Part shown: piece by piece, positions 1 to 11,328 of the stretch | Position numbering within the stretch: position 1 is the stretch's first letter | How the letters are laid out: each line of letters starts with the position of its first letter | Assembly (NCBI GenBank): GCA_015847255.1 | Contig: JADLZK010000226.1 | Span: 1-64,000, forward strand | Source of the DNA: Hyparrhenia diplandra | Lineage: Eukaryota; Streptophyta; Magnoliopsida; Poales; Poaceae | Length of the DNA: 64,000 nt | Direction of reading: 5' to 3' | Program-made: the position numbers and the translations under genes | The notes under the pieces: generated by a model | Told to the model about the DNA's origin: nothing | Seen by the model: the letters and a program-made list of their open reading frames with translations, nothing else | The model's database searches: none

Positions 1-772
1 ATCGCATCACACGAAGGCGGCTCTAGTCCTTAGAACTAGGGGACCCCAACCGCGCGCTGCGGGAATTAAGAAAAATGCAATGATCATAAGAGAGAATTTC
101 GGCAACCTCGCGCATCTGATCATAAGAGAGCCGCGGGTATTGTTGAAGGGTTGAATTGTAATTATTAAGAAATACGATCAGTACAAAATACGATCATTGG
201 CAGATGATCAATCACTTTAACTTTGTCCTTCATGCATTATTTCGAGATGAACTTTGAAAGCTTTCTGCATTAAGAGATTGCACAATATAAATTTGGAGTC
301 TAATTAGAAATAATCAATACTGCAAAAAAAATGTATAGCATGTCGACAGCTTTCATTAAACCTTGATCAGGAAAGATTGAGAATAGAGAGTGCAAGGAAG
401 CTCAGGCACATATAAACATTTTAAAAGTAACATTCTCAATCGCTGAAAAGAAAATTTGCATAACTATGAGCACTGATTAATTAGTTCAAAACCTGTCACG
501 ATTGACCTTAAATCCAGTACTAAATCAGTAAAAGATTGTCGAGCAAACCAAGTGCACACCCGTTATGGTTTGACTGTGACAATAAAAGAAAACAATTTCA
601 TCACCGCTTGGGGGCATGATTGAGAGCAATGTCTGCTTCAGGCAAGGGGGATGCAGTCCTGCAGCAGGGAACTTACATTCTGTTGCATTATATTAAGGAT
701 GACCAACCATTTGATCATGATCTCGTCAGTAGTTAGCATGTATGGCAGTACCGAGTTTAGGTGCTAACTGAC
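1..772. other. AT-rich sequence, no gene recognised
   Basis: No reading frame, RNA gene or repeat that I can name. It lies 3' of the minus-strand exon at 773-917, so it may hold further introns, a last exon or the 3' UTR of that gene. I could not define an exon here. Confidence 0.3.
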
Positions 773-917
773 CTCCTCATAAAAGAAGTGCTCATCACAG
801 AGTTCAAGAATGAGGTTTTCCCATCGCTTCCCAATTTCAGTACTTTTCTCACGATCCTTGAGGCCATCAAAAGGCCCAACATATGAGCCATCCAGCATAC
901 TGATGTAGTTTCTGCCT
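773..917 (-). CDS. Internal exon of an unidentified minus-strand gene
   Basis: Read on the minus strand, this 145-bp block is bounded by a good acceptor (GATAACAG before 917) and a good donor (GAGGAG/GTCAGT after 773). It is open in one frame and reads as ordinary soluble protein. Recognisable words are RNYISMLDGSYVGPFDG, then a lysine/glutamate-rich helix-like stretch and a last segment ELCDEHFFYEE. I do not recognise the family. The composition (balanced charge, aromatic residues, no low complexity) and the two splice sites make a chance frame unlikely. Upstream exons would lie at higher coordinates; candidate GC-rich exons with good donors end at 1778 and 2710, but I could not connect the frames. 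Confidence 0.5.
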
Positions 918-1777
918 CTGTTATCACAGGAGAAACATATTTCAGACCCTTAAAGTTAATCTATTTGGCACTTGAAAACTCTGCTACTTTCAACAACATG
1001 AAGGTTACCAAATGAACTCATCAGCGGAGGAAGGAATGAGCAGTATGTACCAAAAGATGTCAGAAATTAGGAAATAGAGACACATATATTTTGTAAGGAA
1101 ATCTGTTCAGGCAGGTAACGATACATAGGCCATAGGACGTATGAATGTGCAGGTACTGAAACTTTTCATGAATCCTTTGATCCAAAGGGGGCCTTAATGT
1201 CTTTGTGAACCTATTTCTGCAAACTTCGTTCGTCCTTTCAGATCATGTACAGAAGGAAATTGTTGGTAGGTTTGTAGTCGGAACTTGAGCAGGCAATGTT
1301 GAAGTAGGTAAAATATTGTCATGAACAACTGGCGATTTGTCTGAGCTATTGCCTATATAAAACAAAATACCTCAATTGAGGGAAAACATTTTTTTGTACG
1401 GTGGGCATGTAAGATGGGAAAAATACTAACCTTCTATAGATATGAATGGTTGGTCTGAGCTCCATCTTTTGGTACTACAATCCAGTATGGTATGTCACTT
1501 AGAATTATGCAATCTTGGGCACTCTTGAAAGAATGTATAAGGCAGACTGAAGTTCTGTAAGCTAACTAAAAAGAAATCAACCTGAAATCCATGACAAAGT
1601 AATCGATGTCAAATGTAAAGGCAGCACCCAATCAACAACCCGAATGCGTTGACAATAATAGGACAACAAATCATCAAGCTACAAAGAATACTACTTTTGT
1701 ATAACTAAATTAAAAACAAACAGACAATCCATATTGCTTTAGAGCGCCAGCCAAGGAGCGATGAAGGGATCTGATAC

Positions 1778-3540
1778 CTGAGAGAGAAGGGGATGTTCAG
1801 CCTGGAGCACTTTTCGGATGTGGAAATCACACAACCCAAACACCAAGCAGATGAAGATCAGACAACAGATCGAGATGGAGGAGGAGGGGGCGTGAACATC
1901 GGTGTTAGGGACGACGGCGAGGTACACTTGGGGAGCACATGTTTGCTGGCAGAGATGAGGATGAACCTCAGAGCCGCCAAAGCGGATAATGTGGATCAAG
2001 GCGACCATTATAAAAAAATTAAGAGTTAAGTAAGGTGACCATTATCTCCCTGCAGAAATCAAATAGTACAGAATACAAACAAACCATACATGTCTGAGAT
2101 GCCACACATCAAGAGGAGTATGTGTGTGTTAGTTTCAGTACATCTGAGTGAACTGAGCAAAGCCCAAATCGTAGCAGCCTGCTGTTGTAACCAAGCACAA
2201 AATTGATCCAATAGCACATATGAAAGAAACCATTCAGGCAATTCTTTAAGAAAAAATAGGTGTGATAATGATCTTATCCTGATAAGATAAGGTGGAATTT
2301 TAAGACTCACCAGAGATGGCAAAAGGAGGAAAGTAGTGCAATGCAGCATGTCGCAATAGTGCTACATGTACGGGCTGCAGTGGCACAGGAGGTTTCTGAA
2401 GATGAAGGCAATCCATATTTAAAAAATAGGTGTGGGGAAGCAAGTGTTTGACATCCCTGTGTACTGTACACGTTTCAGTGGTAGTAGTACTCCATGTTCG
2501 ATATTGGAGTTCAGAGTAGCAGGATAAACATTCTGCAAAAGGTATTACGACATATATGCTTCGTAGGATGCCATGGAGTTCCTATTGCCAAACCAAAGAA
2601 ACATTTATCAGAACCAAAATTGCATAAGCAAAATTATATTGCATCCAAAAGACTATATCGATATTACAGTCAACTGTAAATTCAATTGTAAAATGGAATT
2701 GTTGCTCACCTGAAAGCAATTGAATGGTTTACTGAACCGGACAGATAATACCATTCAACTATTGACAAAATAATCTTGGAACATGATGCTGTCAGATGCC
2801 CATCTGGTCGTAACACCAATGCCCTGCCCCATCTCGCCCCATATGGCCAGTTTCTGCTGCTGCAGATCTTCGTCGCCAACGAAGGGCCCGTTGAAGATCT
2901 GGCGATGTGCATGCGGGGTAGCCGGATCGGTGGGAGGGCATCGCGAACGCCCTGCTGGCTTATGCTGCCGCCCGCTAGACCTTCAATTGGTCTCGCCGTT
3001 GGGGCAGCTGGAGCCGGGAATCAAGATGGATGCGGTGAGGGGAGGTGCTGCAGGGGCCGGGGTGGTGGCGTTGAGGGCAGGATGGATGGGAGCTCGTGAT
3101 GTGGATGGTCGTAGCCGGCTGCTGCGTCATCGTCGGATCCCTCGCGGCCACCGCCGATCCCGCCGACACCAACACACACCAGCGCATCCAGCGTGGCAAG
3201 CTCCGGCCACCTGCTGCCGCCGCGGGCGCTTACGACCGCGAGGCCGGGGCGAGGATCTCTATCTCCTCGGTGGCCGGCCTCGCAGCGTGGATCGGAGAAT
3301 CTGTCGCCGGCTGCAGAGGGAAAAACTGGAGGCAGGAAACTCACCGATGGACACGGGCAAGACCGGCGATGAAGAAAATTGACAGCGGCGCAGGAACAAT
3401 GCTAGAACGGGGTGTTGGTGGCCGATCCATCACCAAATGCAGAGGGAAATCGCAAAGACAAAGGGCCGCCCGCCAGCGAAACGTAATATATGCGGCCGCA
3501 AAAGGATCATATGGAGGAGGTGGGCAGCCGTAGAGCATTG
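1778..3540 (-). other. Possible 5' part of the same minus-strand gene (leader or first exons)
   Basis: Two GC-rich blocks on the minus strand end in good donor sites: TCTCTCAG/GTATCAG at 1778 and GCTTTCAG/GTGAGCA at 2710. Between them and the exon at 773-917 the sequence is AT-rich and intron-like. The block from 2710 to about 3540 is open in several frames on both strands because of its GC content, so open frames there are weak evidence. It could be a 5' leader, a gene fragment carried by a transposon, or a decayed gene. Confidence 0.25.
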
Positions 3541-4450
3541 ATAGGGAAGAGCCCCGCCATCTGAACGGATGGAAGGAGGCGGGCAGTCACAGAGCCCTCG
3601 TAGGGGGAAGAGCCCGCCCAGCTGAACGGCCGGAAGACGGGACCACGCGGATGGACGGAGTAGGTTGCAGTTACCAGATGAGTAGGCTAAAACGTACGCT
3701 CAGCCGCCGCCGGCGTCGATGGAGATAAGGGCGAGGAGACCAACGGGGTTCGGGGAAGAAACGAAAACGGGGAACAGGCCCAGCCCACCACGTTCTAACG
3801 CTTACGGAGAAAAAACCAAGCCCACGACGCGCAAAGCTACGGGGGAAAAAGCCCAGGACGGCGACGACGCACAAACCTACGATAGGAGTTTTAGATTTCA
3901 GTTTCAATTTCAGTTATCCGGGACTAATCACAGCCCGGAATTCCCCTAAGCGTGGATAGTGGGAGCTCCTGTATAGGAGTTTTAGATGACACAGTACGCA
4001 GAAAAAAAACTAATAGTCCTAGAACATTTTTTAAATCCTAAGACTTTTATGGAAAAAAAAACTGAAGGAGGTGCTTTAGAGAATTTTAGCAAAAAGTCTT
4101 CCCTGTTTGGTTTTCTAAAGACTTTCTAGACTTCTTTTGTCTCAACGCGAAAAAAAAGTCCCTAGAACGAAACACTCCTGTACACTCCATATATTATTGT
4201 AACTAGGAAAGGGTCCGCGGCGTTGCTACGGGTAAATGCCAATTTATTCGATTGAATATTTATATTTTATGTAACCTTTTTATATAACAATTAGCAACGA
4301 GAAATCGTATGTACTAGTAATAAAAAAATATTTTAAATATGCAGTCATCGCCGCTGGGCTGATGTGTATTAGACGCAACTTCATCACGTCGGGCTGTTAT
4401 GCCTACCGACCGATGTATTCGCCTGGTCATCTTGTCGGGCTTGATTTGTC
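3541..4450. other. Spacer with MITE-like debris
   Basis: No gene is supported. Between about 3967 and 4192 the ends AGGAGTTTTAGAT and a reversed AGGAGTGTTTCGTTCTAG look like a degenerate foldback MITE of the kind that carries 'aaaagtccctagaacgaaacactcct' ends in grasses. The words are written here in pieces because the match is imperfect. The GC-rich part before 3950 is open in several frames but has no recognisable protein. Confidence 0.3.
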
Positions 4451-4586
4451 GCCCTTACTACGGGGGCGTGAAGATATGATTGCCGGGCCGCCGTTTGCTC
4501 AATCAAGACGCCCGTGACGCCCTTACTACGGGACGCGTGAAGATATGATCGTCGGACTCTTGTTTGCTCAATCAAGACGCCCGTGA
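4451..4586 (+). repeat. Two-copy 68-bp tandem repeat
   Basis: Two adjacent units, 4451-4518 and 4519-4586, both begin GCCCTTACTACGGG, contain CGTGAAGATATGAT and end in TTTGCTCAATCAAGACGCCCG. They differ by a few substitutions and small indels. The surrounding GC-rich block to about 5100 is open in several frames but has no protein I recognise; it may be part of a larger transposon. Confidence 0.7.
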
Positions 4587-5329
4587 CGACGGCCTCATGA
4601 GTGCTGGGCTGCCATTGCTTACGTACTGCCACACCGGGGCGAATGCTATCATGCTTGCTGGTTTGCTGCCCGTGTTGGCCGCGGTAGATGCGCCGATCGT
4701 AGCTAGCCGTCACAATATGTTGATGGTGATGAGGATGATCAAGCTGCCAAGACGTTGGATGGGCTCGCTCTGGAGGTCTTGAGGACGGTGCCATGGTTTC
4801 ACGAGCTAGTCGAAGATGCTAGCCGCTGGACAGGATTGCCGGGCTCGCCAGCCTTTGCTTGTTTTTGCGCCGCCGCCACCGGACATCGGGCGAGGTAAAG
4901 ATGATCGCTGGGGACGATCGTTGGGCGCCGTCATTACTCGATCAAGTCCTGGCTGGGCTGCCGATCGAACCACCATGCGCGGCAAGACGCTTGATCTTCG
5001 AGCTCTGGCTGTATCTTGCCATGCAGGAAACAAACATATATCATATATTAGATCTAAATATCCAAGTCGATTAAGTCATGGACGGTTACATCTTACTCCC
5101 CCTTAGAGTTGGAAAATAATCGCCGCTACATGCAAAGTCCTATTATAGCTCTCCAAAACAAATACCTATATGCGGACGTACATTTTATTTCTTTTGACTT
5201 GGTGGCCGAGACCGAGCCATGTTAAGCGTAGCGGACAGAGGCGGACGGAAATTTTAGGTGCGATTGGCAAAAATTTTCGTGTTTTATTATTAGGTATAGA
5301 TATCAGCTAGCTAACTAGTATTAGCTACC

Positions 5330-5544
5330 TACTCCCTCCGTTTCAATTATAATTCGCTTGATTTTTTTGACCTTAAGTTTGACTACTCGCCTTATTCAAA
5401 AAATTTACACAAAAACAAATCAAATTTAAGTCATTCTTAAATACCATTTGTTAATAAAGAAAGCGTAATATGACGAGTGGTCAAAGTTTGGGTTGAAAAA
5501 AAGTCAAACGAACTACAATTTGAAATTTTGAAACGGATTTAGTA
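5330..5544. mobile_element. Stowaway-type MITE
   Basis: The block starts TA-CTCCCTCCGTTTCA and ends with the reversed counterpart TTTGAAACGGATTTAG-TA. This is the standard terminal inverted repeat of Stowaway (Tc1/mariner-derived) MITEs with a TA target duplication. The right end has mutated (GGATTTAG for GGAGGGAG). The interior is AT-rich and non-coding. Confidence 0.8.
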
Positions 5545-6059
5545 CTAGTTAAAGGGCGCTTAGATGCACAGCCAATAAAAAGTGCTACTAAGACAACTAT
5601 TAGCTATTATTATCTGATTTGATCCCGCTAGTAAGATAGTTATTATTTAGAGCTCCGACTAACAATTAGCTATTTTATTAGCCGCACCTTTTTTTATCAC
5701 TAGTTGTACTCATTTGAACCCAAAAGTGATAGTTATTAGTAGATCTATAGGGATCTAAACTCGTGGCTTCCATGTGGCTTCTCTACGAGTTAAATCTATT
5801 GGGTCCCGTTTAGATCTCTGGAATTGAATTTATGTAATAAACTATAGTGGTAGAAGAAAATCTACAAAATCTTAAAGTCTATAACTTAAGTTAGGAAGAA
5901 GCAACCATAGAATTCATTTTCCATCTTCTAATCCTATGAATTTGAGATAGACTTATATATGAATTTTGAAAGTTGTGAGATCTCAAATTTCAAGCCAAAT
6001 AGCTTAATTTCTTAAGTAAATTCCAATTTCTCTAAAACCACATGGCTTTTCTATGAGTT
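5545..6059. other. AT-rich spacer with a short direct repeat
   Basis: No gene. The word ATGTGGCTTCTCTACGAG, followed by TTAAATCTATTGG, occurs near 5772-5803. A close copy, CATGGCTTTTCTATGAGTTAAATC, sits at about 6041-6064, directly at the left edge of the LTR element. The second copy continues as CATTAGG after the element at 9539, so the pair shows what the site looked like before insertion. Other parts look like decayed hAT or Tourist MITEs, which I could not bound. Confidence 0.45.
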
Positions 6060-6064
6060 AAATC

Positions 6065-6761
6065 TCGTCGATTCCCGGCAGATTGGGCCGGAATTGACAC
6101 TTGATTGCTGATCGTCGGGTGGAGAGGATGGCGAGGGAGCCATGACGGAGGGGGGGCGGCGGCGCAAGAAGAAAGATTGCCGCGTCGGCGGGGCGGGCGG
6201 CGTCGCCGGGCCGAAGCGGGGAGGGCGGCGAAGTTGGTGTAGATGACGAGGGTCGACGTTGAACGGCGAGGTAGGAGACGCGATGTTGATGACGCATGCC
6301 AGCGTGATGACGGCGAAGACTAACGACGCAGGGAGACGGGCGGAGGGGGGGCGCCGGGCGGCGCCGTGGGCGGCGCGGTGGCGTGAACAAATGGGGGCGT
6401 TTTCGGGGTCGGGCGGCGACGCGCTGAGAGAGAGAGAGAGATTGAGAGCTAGAGAGTGGAGAGTTTTTGGGTGTTACCCCTTTAATTTTTTTTGATTAAA
6501 ATCCAAACGACTGACTCCCTTGTATTTATAGTCCAGGGAAGACTTGCACGCTAAGCAATCTCTAGGAGGTTTCCTTATAGATTGGAATACCTCTCTCACA
6601 AGCAACCTATTTATTCCCTATTTTATTCTTATATTTATTCCCTAAATATCTATTACTTAATGACGAAGCAAATAACGTGGCAAGTCATGGCGGATGACGG
6701 GCGGCGGCCATGAGCCGCATACAAGACGGGCCTTAGGCCTTATGCGGCGGCGGGTCATGAC
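6065..6761 (-). repeat. 3' LTR of the element (left copy)
   Basis: Direct copy of 8863-9533. Shared landmarks on the plus strand are GATTGGGCCGGAATTGACAC near the left end, a GAGAGAGAGA tract near 6427, the TATA complement TATTTATA at 6523-6530 and GGGCCTTAGGCCTTATGCGG near the right end. Confidence 0.8.
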
Positions 6762-6762
6762 A

Positions 6763-6776
6763 TTTCTCCCCCCGCC
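6763..6776 (-). other. Polypurine tract of the LTR element
   Basis: The complement reads GGCGGGGGGAGAAA immediately before the minus-strand start of the left LTR. A purine tract at this place primes plus-strand DNA synthesis in LTR retrotransposons, and it fixes the orientation of the element. Confidence 0.6.
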
Positions 6777-8862
6777 GACGTGGCGCCCCTCGCTATTTGT
6801 CGTTCGCAGATGTTGTCGTTGTTGATGAGTTGGGTGAAGATGGATATCCGACCATTGCCGATTGGAGAATATCCCGTAGCACCTTTGATAAGGTCATGAC
6901 GTAGTAGCGATGGTTGTTGAGTAAGACAATCTCCATTCTTTGGTGCCCAAGTTGTTGCCCCTATTTGGGGCTTGATGGTTCCGTCAATGCGGAAGCAGGT
7001 TGTTGCCAATTCGTGTTGCCCGGGTGATGAAGGATGGGAGCCTTCGGGTAGTGACGGCCGACGAGGTAATAGGTGGATGTGGGTGGTATGTACCTCTTGT
7101 CATCATTTGAAGCTCACAAGTCGAGGCTTATCAAGATGGAAGCGCCAAACTCTGGACGAGTTGTTTCGTAGTGCTCCCTATGTAAGGCGCCTCGCGCGGT
7201 GGTAAGCAGCCCACGGTATGTTGGCGTAGTCGCATCGGGCGTAGATGTCGTTGAGGAACATTGTGGCCCATCGGTTTAGCTCAGAGTCGCCCCGGCCGCC
7301 TTGGCCGAGTAGTCGACGTTGCGATAGTTGGTGGTGTCGCCGTTGAAGGACGCCCCAAAACCGCGAATGGGGCACCATGGTATGTTGTCTCCGTTCTCCC
7401 CGTGGCGCCTTGGTGATGCAGAGGAGCCAAAGAAAGAGGAGTGCCGTTGTCGCCGGTTTGGCAAACCGTGGTACCGATGTTACGCTTGGCGTGGTAATCG
7501 ATGATGTCGCCTTCTTTGGAGCTGCAGGTTTGATTGATGGTGTTCTCCACCAGTGTCGATGTCGGCGAATGTCCAGCAGGTGTAGTAGATTGTCGGCGAA
7601 GGTCGGCGAGTGAACGACCGTCTCCTTGGTGGCGCCGGGGGGGGCGTCGGTGTTCTCATCGGCCGTGGCGCCCATGTGTGGAACGTTGTGGTTGCCAATG
7701 TCGAGGTTGGCCGCGAGGATGTCGTCGTGGTTGATGCCCTTGTAGTTGTTGTCGATGGTAGGCATGGTGAAGACGTAGTAGACATCAAGGGGAACGTCAT
7801 TGGCGATGGCATCCTTGAGGACGTCGTTGCCGTTCATGGCGCCCATGGTAGTGTTCTTGTCGTTGTCGATGTCGTCGATGCCGCAAGCATTGTGGCTAGC
7901 GACGTTAATGGCGATGTCGGGGATGTCGTTGTTCTCGTCGATGATGCCGGGGTCGAAGACGTCTTGGTTGACGACGTCGAGCGACACCGTTGGAGCATGG
8001 GTGATAGAGGTAGAAGCTCCTTGTGGAATGGGATGGACTTGCCCGGTGACGTGGAGCGTGTGATGTCCTGGTCGGGCGGTTGTTGGCGTTGTTGTTCATG
8101 TCGCCGTTGTTGTCCGGGATGTCGTGGACGTCGGGGTTGAGATTGGCGACGCCGGTCGCCGACGTCGGGCGACGCCGTTGAGTCGCCCTTGTTGGCACTC
8201 GGATGTTCCCAATGTCAAAGATGATGTTGGTAGTGACCGGAAACTTATCTCGTGCCATTGTAGTAGCCTCGAGACGTTGGCCTAGTTGGGTAGGCTTTTC
8301 GTCGAGCGGTGGTGGACGCCCCGTGATAGCCTCCCGATTTGTTTCGATCCGGGTCGCAGCACCGGAGCATCCGTGGGGTAGGCGTGCTCGTTGCTTGCGG
8401 CGCCGATGATCTTGGAGGGGGTGACGAGGCGGCGCCCGGTAGGAGCGTCGTCACCGCCGGGCGGCGCCCATGGCGAGGGACGTCGTCGGTGGTGGTTGAG
8501 GTGACGCCGTAGGGCGTGCACGTCGGACGGCCGCCGCCGCGGCTGCGGTGTTCTTCTTGCCGTGGCCACCGGTCGTCGTGGATGTCGATGGGAGCGTTGT
8601 TGATGTCGGAAGCGGCCATGGCAGCGGTGGCGTTGTTGGCGGCGCCGTGGCGTGTCGCCGTTGTATGCGTCGTCAGGCGGCTGTTCATCCAACTTCTCCG
8701 GAGGGCGGTGAAGATGGCCTCCGGATTTTCCTCGCGTGAGCACGTAAACTCGCAAATCTCCATCCCGAGCTCGGCGATCTTGTGGTATCCATCGGATCTT
8801 GGCGTTGGTGGTGGTCGGAAGCCGTCGGTGGTGGGAATCGCCCCGGTCTCCGGATACCGGTT
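6777..8862 (-). other. Interior of the LTR element, repetitive Asn/Asp/Val/Ile-coding frame
   Basis: A long minus-strand frame covers 7178-7987 (about 270 codons), with further open stretches up to 8763. The 7610-8260 part is built from GTC/GTT/GAT/GAC triplets, so one strand reads Asn/Asp-rich and the other Val/Asp-rich. Near 8700-8763 a short stretch reads ENPEAIFTALRRSWMNSRL, the only part that looks like ordinary protein. I see no RT (YxDD), integrase (HHCC, DD35E) or CCHC knuckle. The primer binding site should adjoin 8862; the complement of 8846-8862 contains GGTATCCGGAGACC, which only loosely resembles the initiator-Met site GGTATCAGAGC. Confidence 0.4.
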
Positions 8863-9533
8863 TCGCCGATTCGGCTAGATTGGGCGGAATTGACACTTGA
8901 TTCTTGATCGTCGGGTGGAGAGGATGGCGAGGCAGCCATGACGGAGGGGGCGGCAAAGCATTTCAGCGTCGGGCGGCGGCCGGGCCGGGGAGGGCGGCGA
9001 GTTGGTGTAGATGGCGTGGGCTGACGTTGAACGGCGAGGTAGGAGACGATGTTGATGACGCATAGCAGCGTGATGACGAAGACGAACGACGAGGAGACGG
9101 CGGAGGGGATGGGGCGCCGGGCGGCGCCCGGGGCGGCGGCGGCGTGGGAACAAATGGGCGGCGGCCGGGTCGACGCCGCGACGTCGGCGCGAGAGAGAGA
9201 GAGAGAGATTGAGAGCTAGAGAGTGGAGAGTTTTTGGGTGTTACCCCTTTAATTTTTTTGATTAAAATCCAAACAATTACAGCTCCCTTGTATTTATAGT
9301 CCGGGGAAGACTTGCACGCTAAGCAATCTCTAGGAGGTTTCCTTATAGATTGGAATACCTCTCTCACAAGCAACCTATTTATTCCCTATTTTATTCTTAT
9401 ATTTATTCCCTAAATATTTATTACTTAATGACGAAGCAAATAACGTGGCAAGTCATGGCGGATGACGGCGGCGGCGGCCATGAGCCGCACGCGCAAGACG
9501 GGCCTTAGGCCTTATGCGGCGGTGGGTCATGAC
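8863..9533 (-). repeat. 5' LTR of the element (right copy)
   Basis: Direct copy of 6065-6761. In the minus orientation this is the 5' LTR, and its TATAAATA box (complement of 9291-9298) would drive transcription leftward. The minus-strand terminus is GTCATGACCC, or TGTCATGACCC if the next base is counted; that base is shared with the flanking AAATC, so the exact end is ambiguous by one. Confidence 0.8.
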
Positions 9534-10030
9534 AAATCCATTAGGAACAATTTGCAACCACGGTTTCACTACTATGAGTGAATTTGTGCACAACGATTTG
9601 TTCAATCAGAGTGATTGAAAAGGGAGTGTTAGACTTCTATCAAATGAACAAATAATATGGAAATGAAAAGGAAACAGAATATTTCTATAAAAAAAGATAA
9701 TAACCATGTAAACTCTTGAAAACCCGCCTGCTCAATCTGTTTTTACCCAAAAAAACTAGACCATGGAACCAGGTTATGGCCCCAATCATTACGAACAAAT
9801 TTAAACAATAGCATAGGGATTTTTTTTTCAACCCACACGTTGTTGGACATTATATGAATCATGGTAGATACAATATGTAAACTCTTGGAAAAAATGCATA
9901 TAGACAACTAAAACCTCGTAGTCCGGCCATGTCTGAAGATTAATCTATAGTTAGTTATCATATAGAAGTTACATCAAATATCAAGAAAAGAAAAGCATGA
10001 TTATCTCCAAAGAACGGCGTGGTTGGACTG

Positions 10031-10275
10031 CCTTTATTGCTCGATATGCAAATCTTTGGACATATTAATCAGAGAGTGAATAATGATGATTGCTCAAATA
10101 CTATTTTTTAAAGTAATAGTACAACTGTATTCCAGTAACCAGTAGTCAATTAAACACTGCTGATTCTACCCCTTGCATTTTGGAAGCATTGAAGGACTAC
10201 TACTAAGTATTATCTGGACTAAAAATGACAGCTAAATTTTAATCCTGCAACTCCCACATCAAATCAAAAAATAAA
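10031..10275 (+). repeat. Upstream copy of a duplicated 250-bp block
   Basis: This block matches 12567-12819 in the same orientation. Shared words include TTTATTGCT, ATGCAAATCTTTGGAC, GATGATTGCTCAAAT, AGTCAATTAAACACTGCTG, ATTCTACCCCTTGCATTTT and GCTAAATTTTAAT. Substitutions and small indels are scattered throughout. The downstream copy lies just before the ubiquitin protease gene. The intervening sequence contains MITEs and retroposed tails. Confidence 0.75.
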
Positions 10276-10382
10276 AAATACTGCTAGTTGTGCCAGTCCT
10301 ATATGGGCTTGGGCTGCAGAGAAGTATTTGTGTTGCCTGGTGTCCTCCTCACTTTGCATCCTTCTCACTCGGCTTGAACCTT

Positions 10383-10811
10383 AGAGCAACTCCAACAGTT
10401 TTCTATTGGTAGTTTGGCAATTGCCCGATTTGCCAACTCCTAAATCCAAAAACAAAATAAAAAAAAAAGTTCATCTCCAACAGTTTAGCATAATTCATTT
10501 GCAAACTCGGATCTAATTTACATCGAAACCCTAGAAGAGAAACAAAATTATGTTTATGTCCTTCCACCTTTTGACCCCCGAGGCGTAAAAAACAAAATTA
10601 TGTTTATGCCCTTCCACCTCTTCTAATACATACTATGTGACATGAATGCTAAACGTCGTAGCGGCATGCGCATAAATGCGCCGTAAAATGACTGATTTGC
10701 CAACACTCACTAAATTGCCAACTCAATGTCAAACTGTTGGAGGGAGTTTTTAAAGCTTTTGACAAAATTTAAGAATGTCAAACACAAATTGCAAACTGTT
10801 GGAGTTGCTCT
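10383..10811. mobile_element. MITE with AGAGCAACTCCAACAG ends
   Basis: The left end is AGAGCAACTCCAACAGTTTTC. The right end is the reverse complement (CTGTTGGAGTTGCTCT). Two internal copies of a related word (TCTCCAACAGTTT near 10473 and AAACTGTTGGAGGGAG near 10730) suggest nesting of two related elements. Inside, AAACAAAATTATGTTTATG and CCTTCCACCT occur twice (about 10543-10572 and 10589-10621). Non-coding. Such ends are common in grass MITEs; I do not assign a superfamily. Confidence 0.75.
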
Positions 10812-11059
10812 TGTATTATCAGGATATCGTAGCTAGAAAGGTGAGTAATTAATACCAGATCACAAGCTATCTTTCCCGCCCAAAATAGAACGGGCATGTT
10901 GACAAAATGACACCACATGTAAGTTCAGATTCGGTTTATCAAAACTGTCAGTGTCAGCTAGTCCTATATTCCTAACATGTAACGAAGCACTAAGCACCAC
11001 GCCAACAACCAGTCAACACTGTCAAGCCAACCGCAACAACAAATTCTTCAATGCCATAT

Positions 11060-11109
11060 TCAACTACATTCTTGTAAAAAAAAAAAAAAAAAAAAAAAAT
11101 CAACTACAT
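11060..11109 (+). mobile_element. Micro-retroinsertion: 30-nt poly(A) tail with duplicated target
   Basis: The 10-bp word TCAACTACAT occurs at 11060-11069 and again at 11100-11109. Between the copies lies only TCTTGT followed by a long A run. This is the structure of target-primed reverse transcription cut off almost at once: a 3' tail and a target-site duplication, with no body. The SINE at 18555-18709 also ends in CTTGT plus poly(A). Confidence 0.65.
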
Positions 11110-11270
11110 GCTGAATGCACTTGCTACAAGGAACAAAAACACAATGGACCCTCGAGATCAAATAATTAATTGCCAAAAGGGAGCTATCTGCTATCTGAAA
11201 GCCACAGTCCTTTCAACCTTAAGGGTCCATGGGCCGCTGGCACTCATTCGATGATCGATATCGTTATGCC

Positions 11271-11328
11271 AAATAAGGCCAGTCTCATCATTCTCAAAAA
11301 AAAAAAAAAAAAAATAAGGCCAGTCTCA
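11271..11328 (+). mobile_element. Micro-retroinsertion: 24-nt poly(A) tail with 17-bp target duplication
   Basis: The 17-bp word AAATAAGGCCAGTCTCA is present at 11271-11287 and again, exactly, at 11312-11328. The 24 nt between are TCATTCTC plus A residues. The exact 17-bp duplication around a pure tail strongly indicates a severely 5'-truncated LINE- or SINE-mobilised insertion. Confidence 0.75.

Larger units (their letters stand above)
6065..9533 (-). mobile_element. Non-autonomous LTR retrotransposon, minus orientation
   Basis: Two direct repeats of about 0.7 kb (6065-6761 and 8863-9533) flank a 2.1-kb interior. The host word AAATC lies at both outer edges (6060-6064 and 9534-9538), the 5-bp duplication expected of an LTR element. 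Read on the minus strand, the LTR begins GTCATGACCC and carries a TATAAATA box. A purine-rich tract (GGCGGGGGGAGAAA, complement of 6763-6776) precedes the left LTR, so the left LTR is the 3' LTR and transcription runs right to left. The interior has no reverse transcriptase, integrase or protease motif that I can see. It resembles a TRIM/LARD-like parasite that needs enzymes from another element. The LTRs differ by several indels, so the insertion is not recent. Confidence 0.8.

Noticed and set aside
7178..7987. 270-codon minus-strand frame as an independent host gene
   Set aside because: It lies wholly inside the LTR element, is built from triplet repeats and shows no domain.
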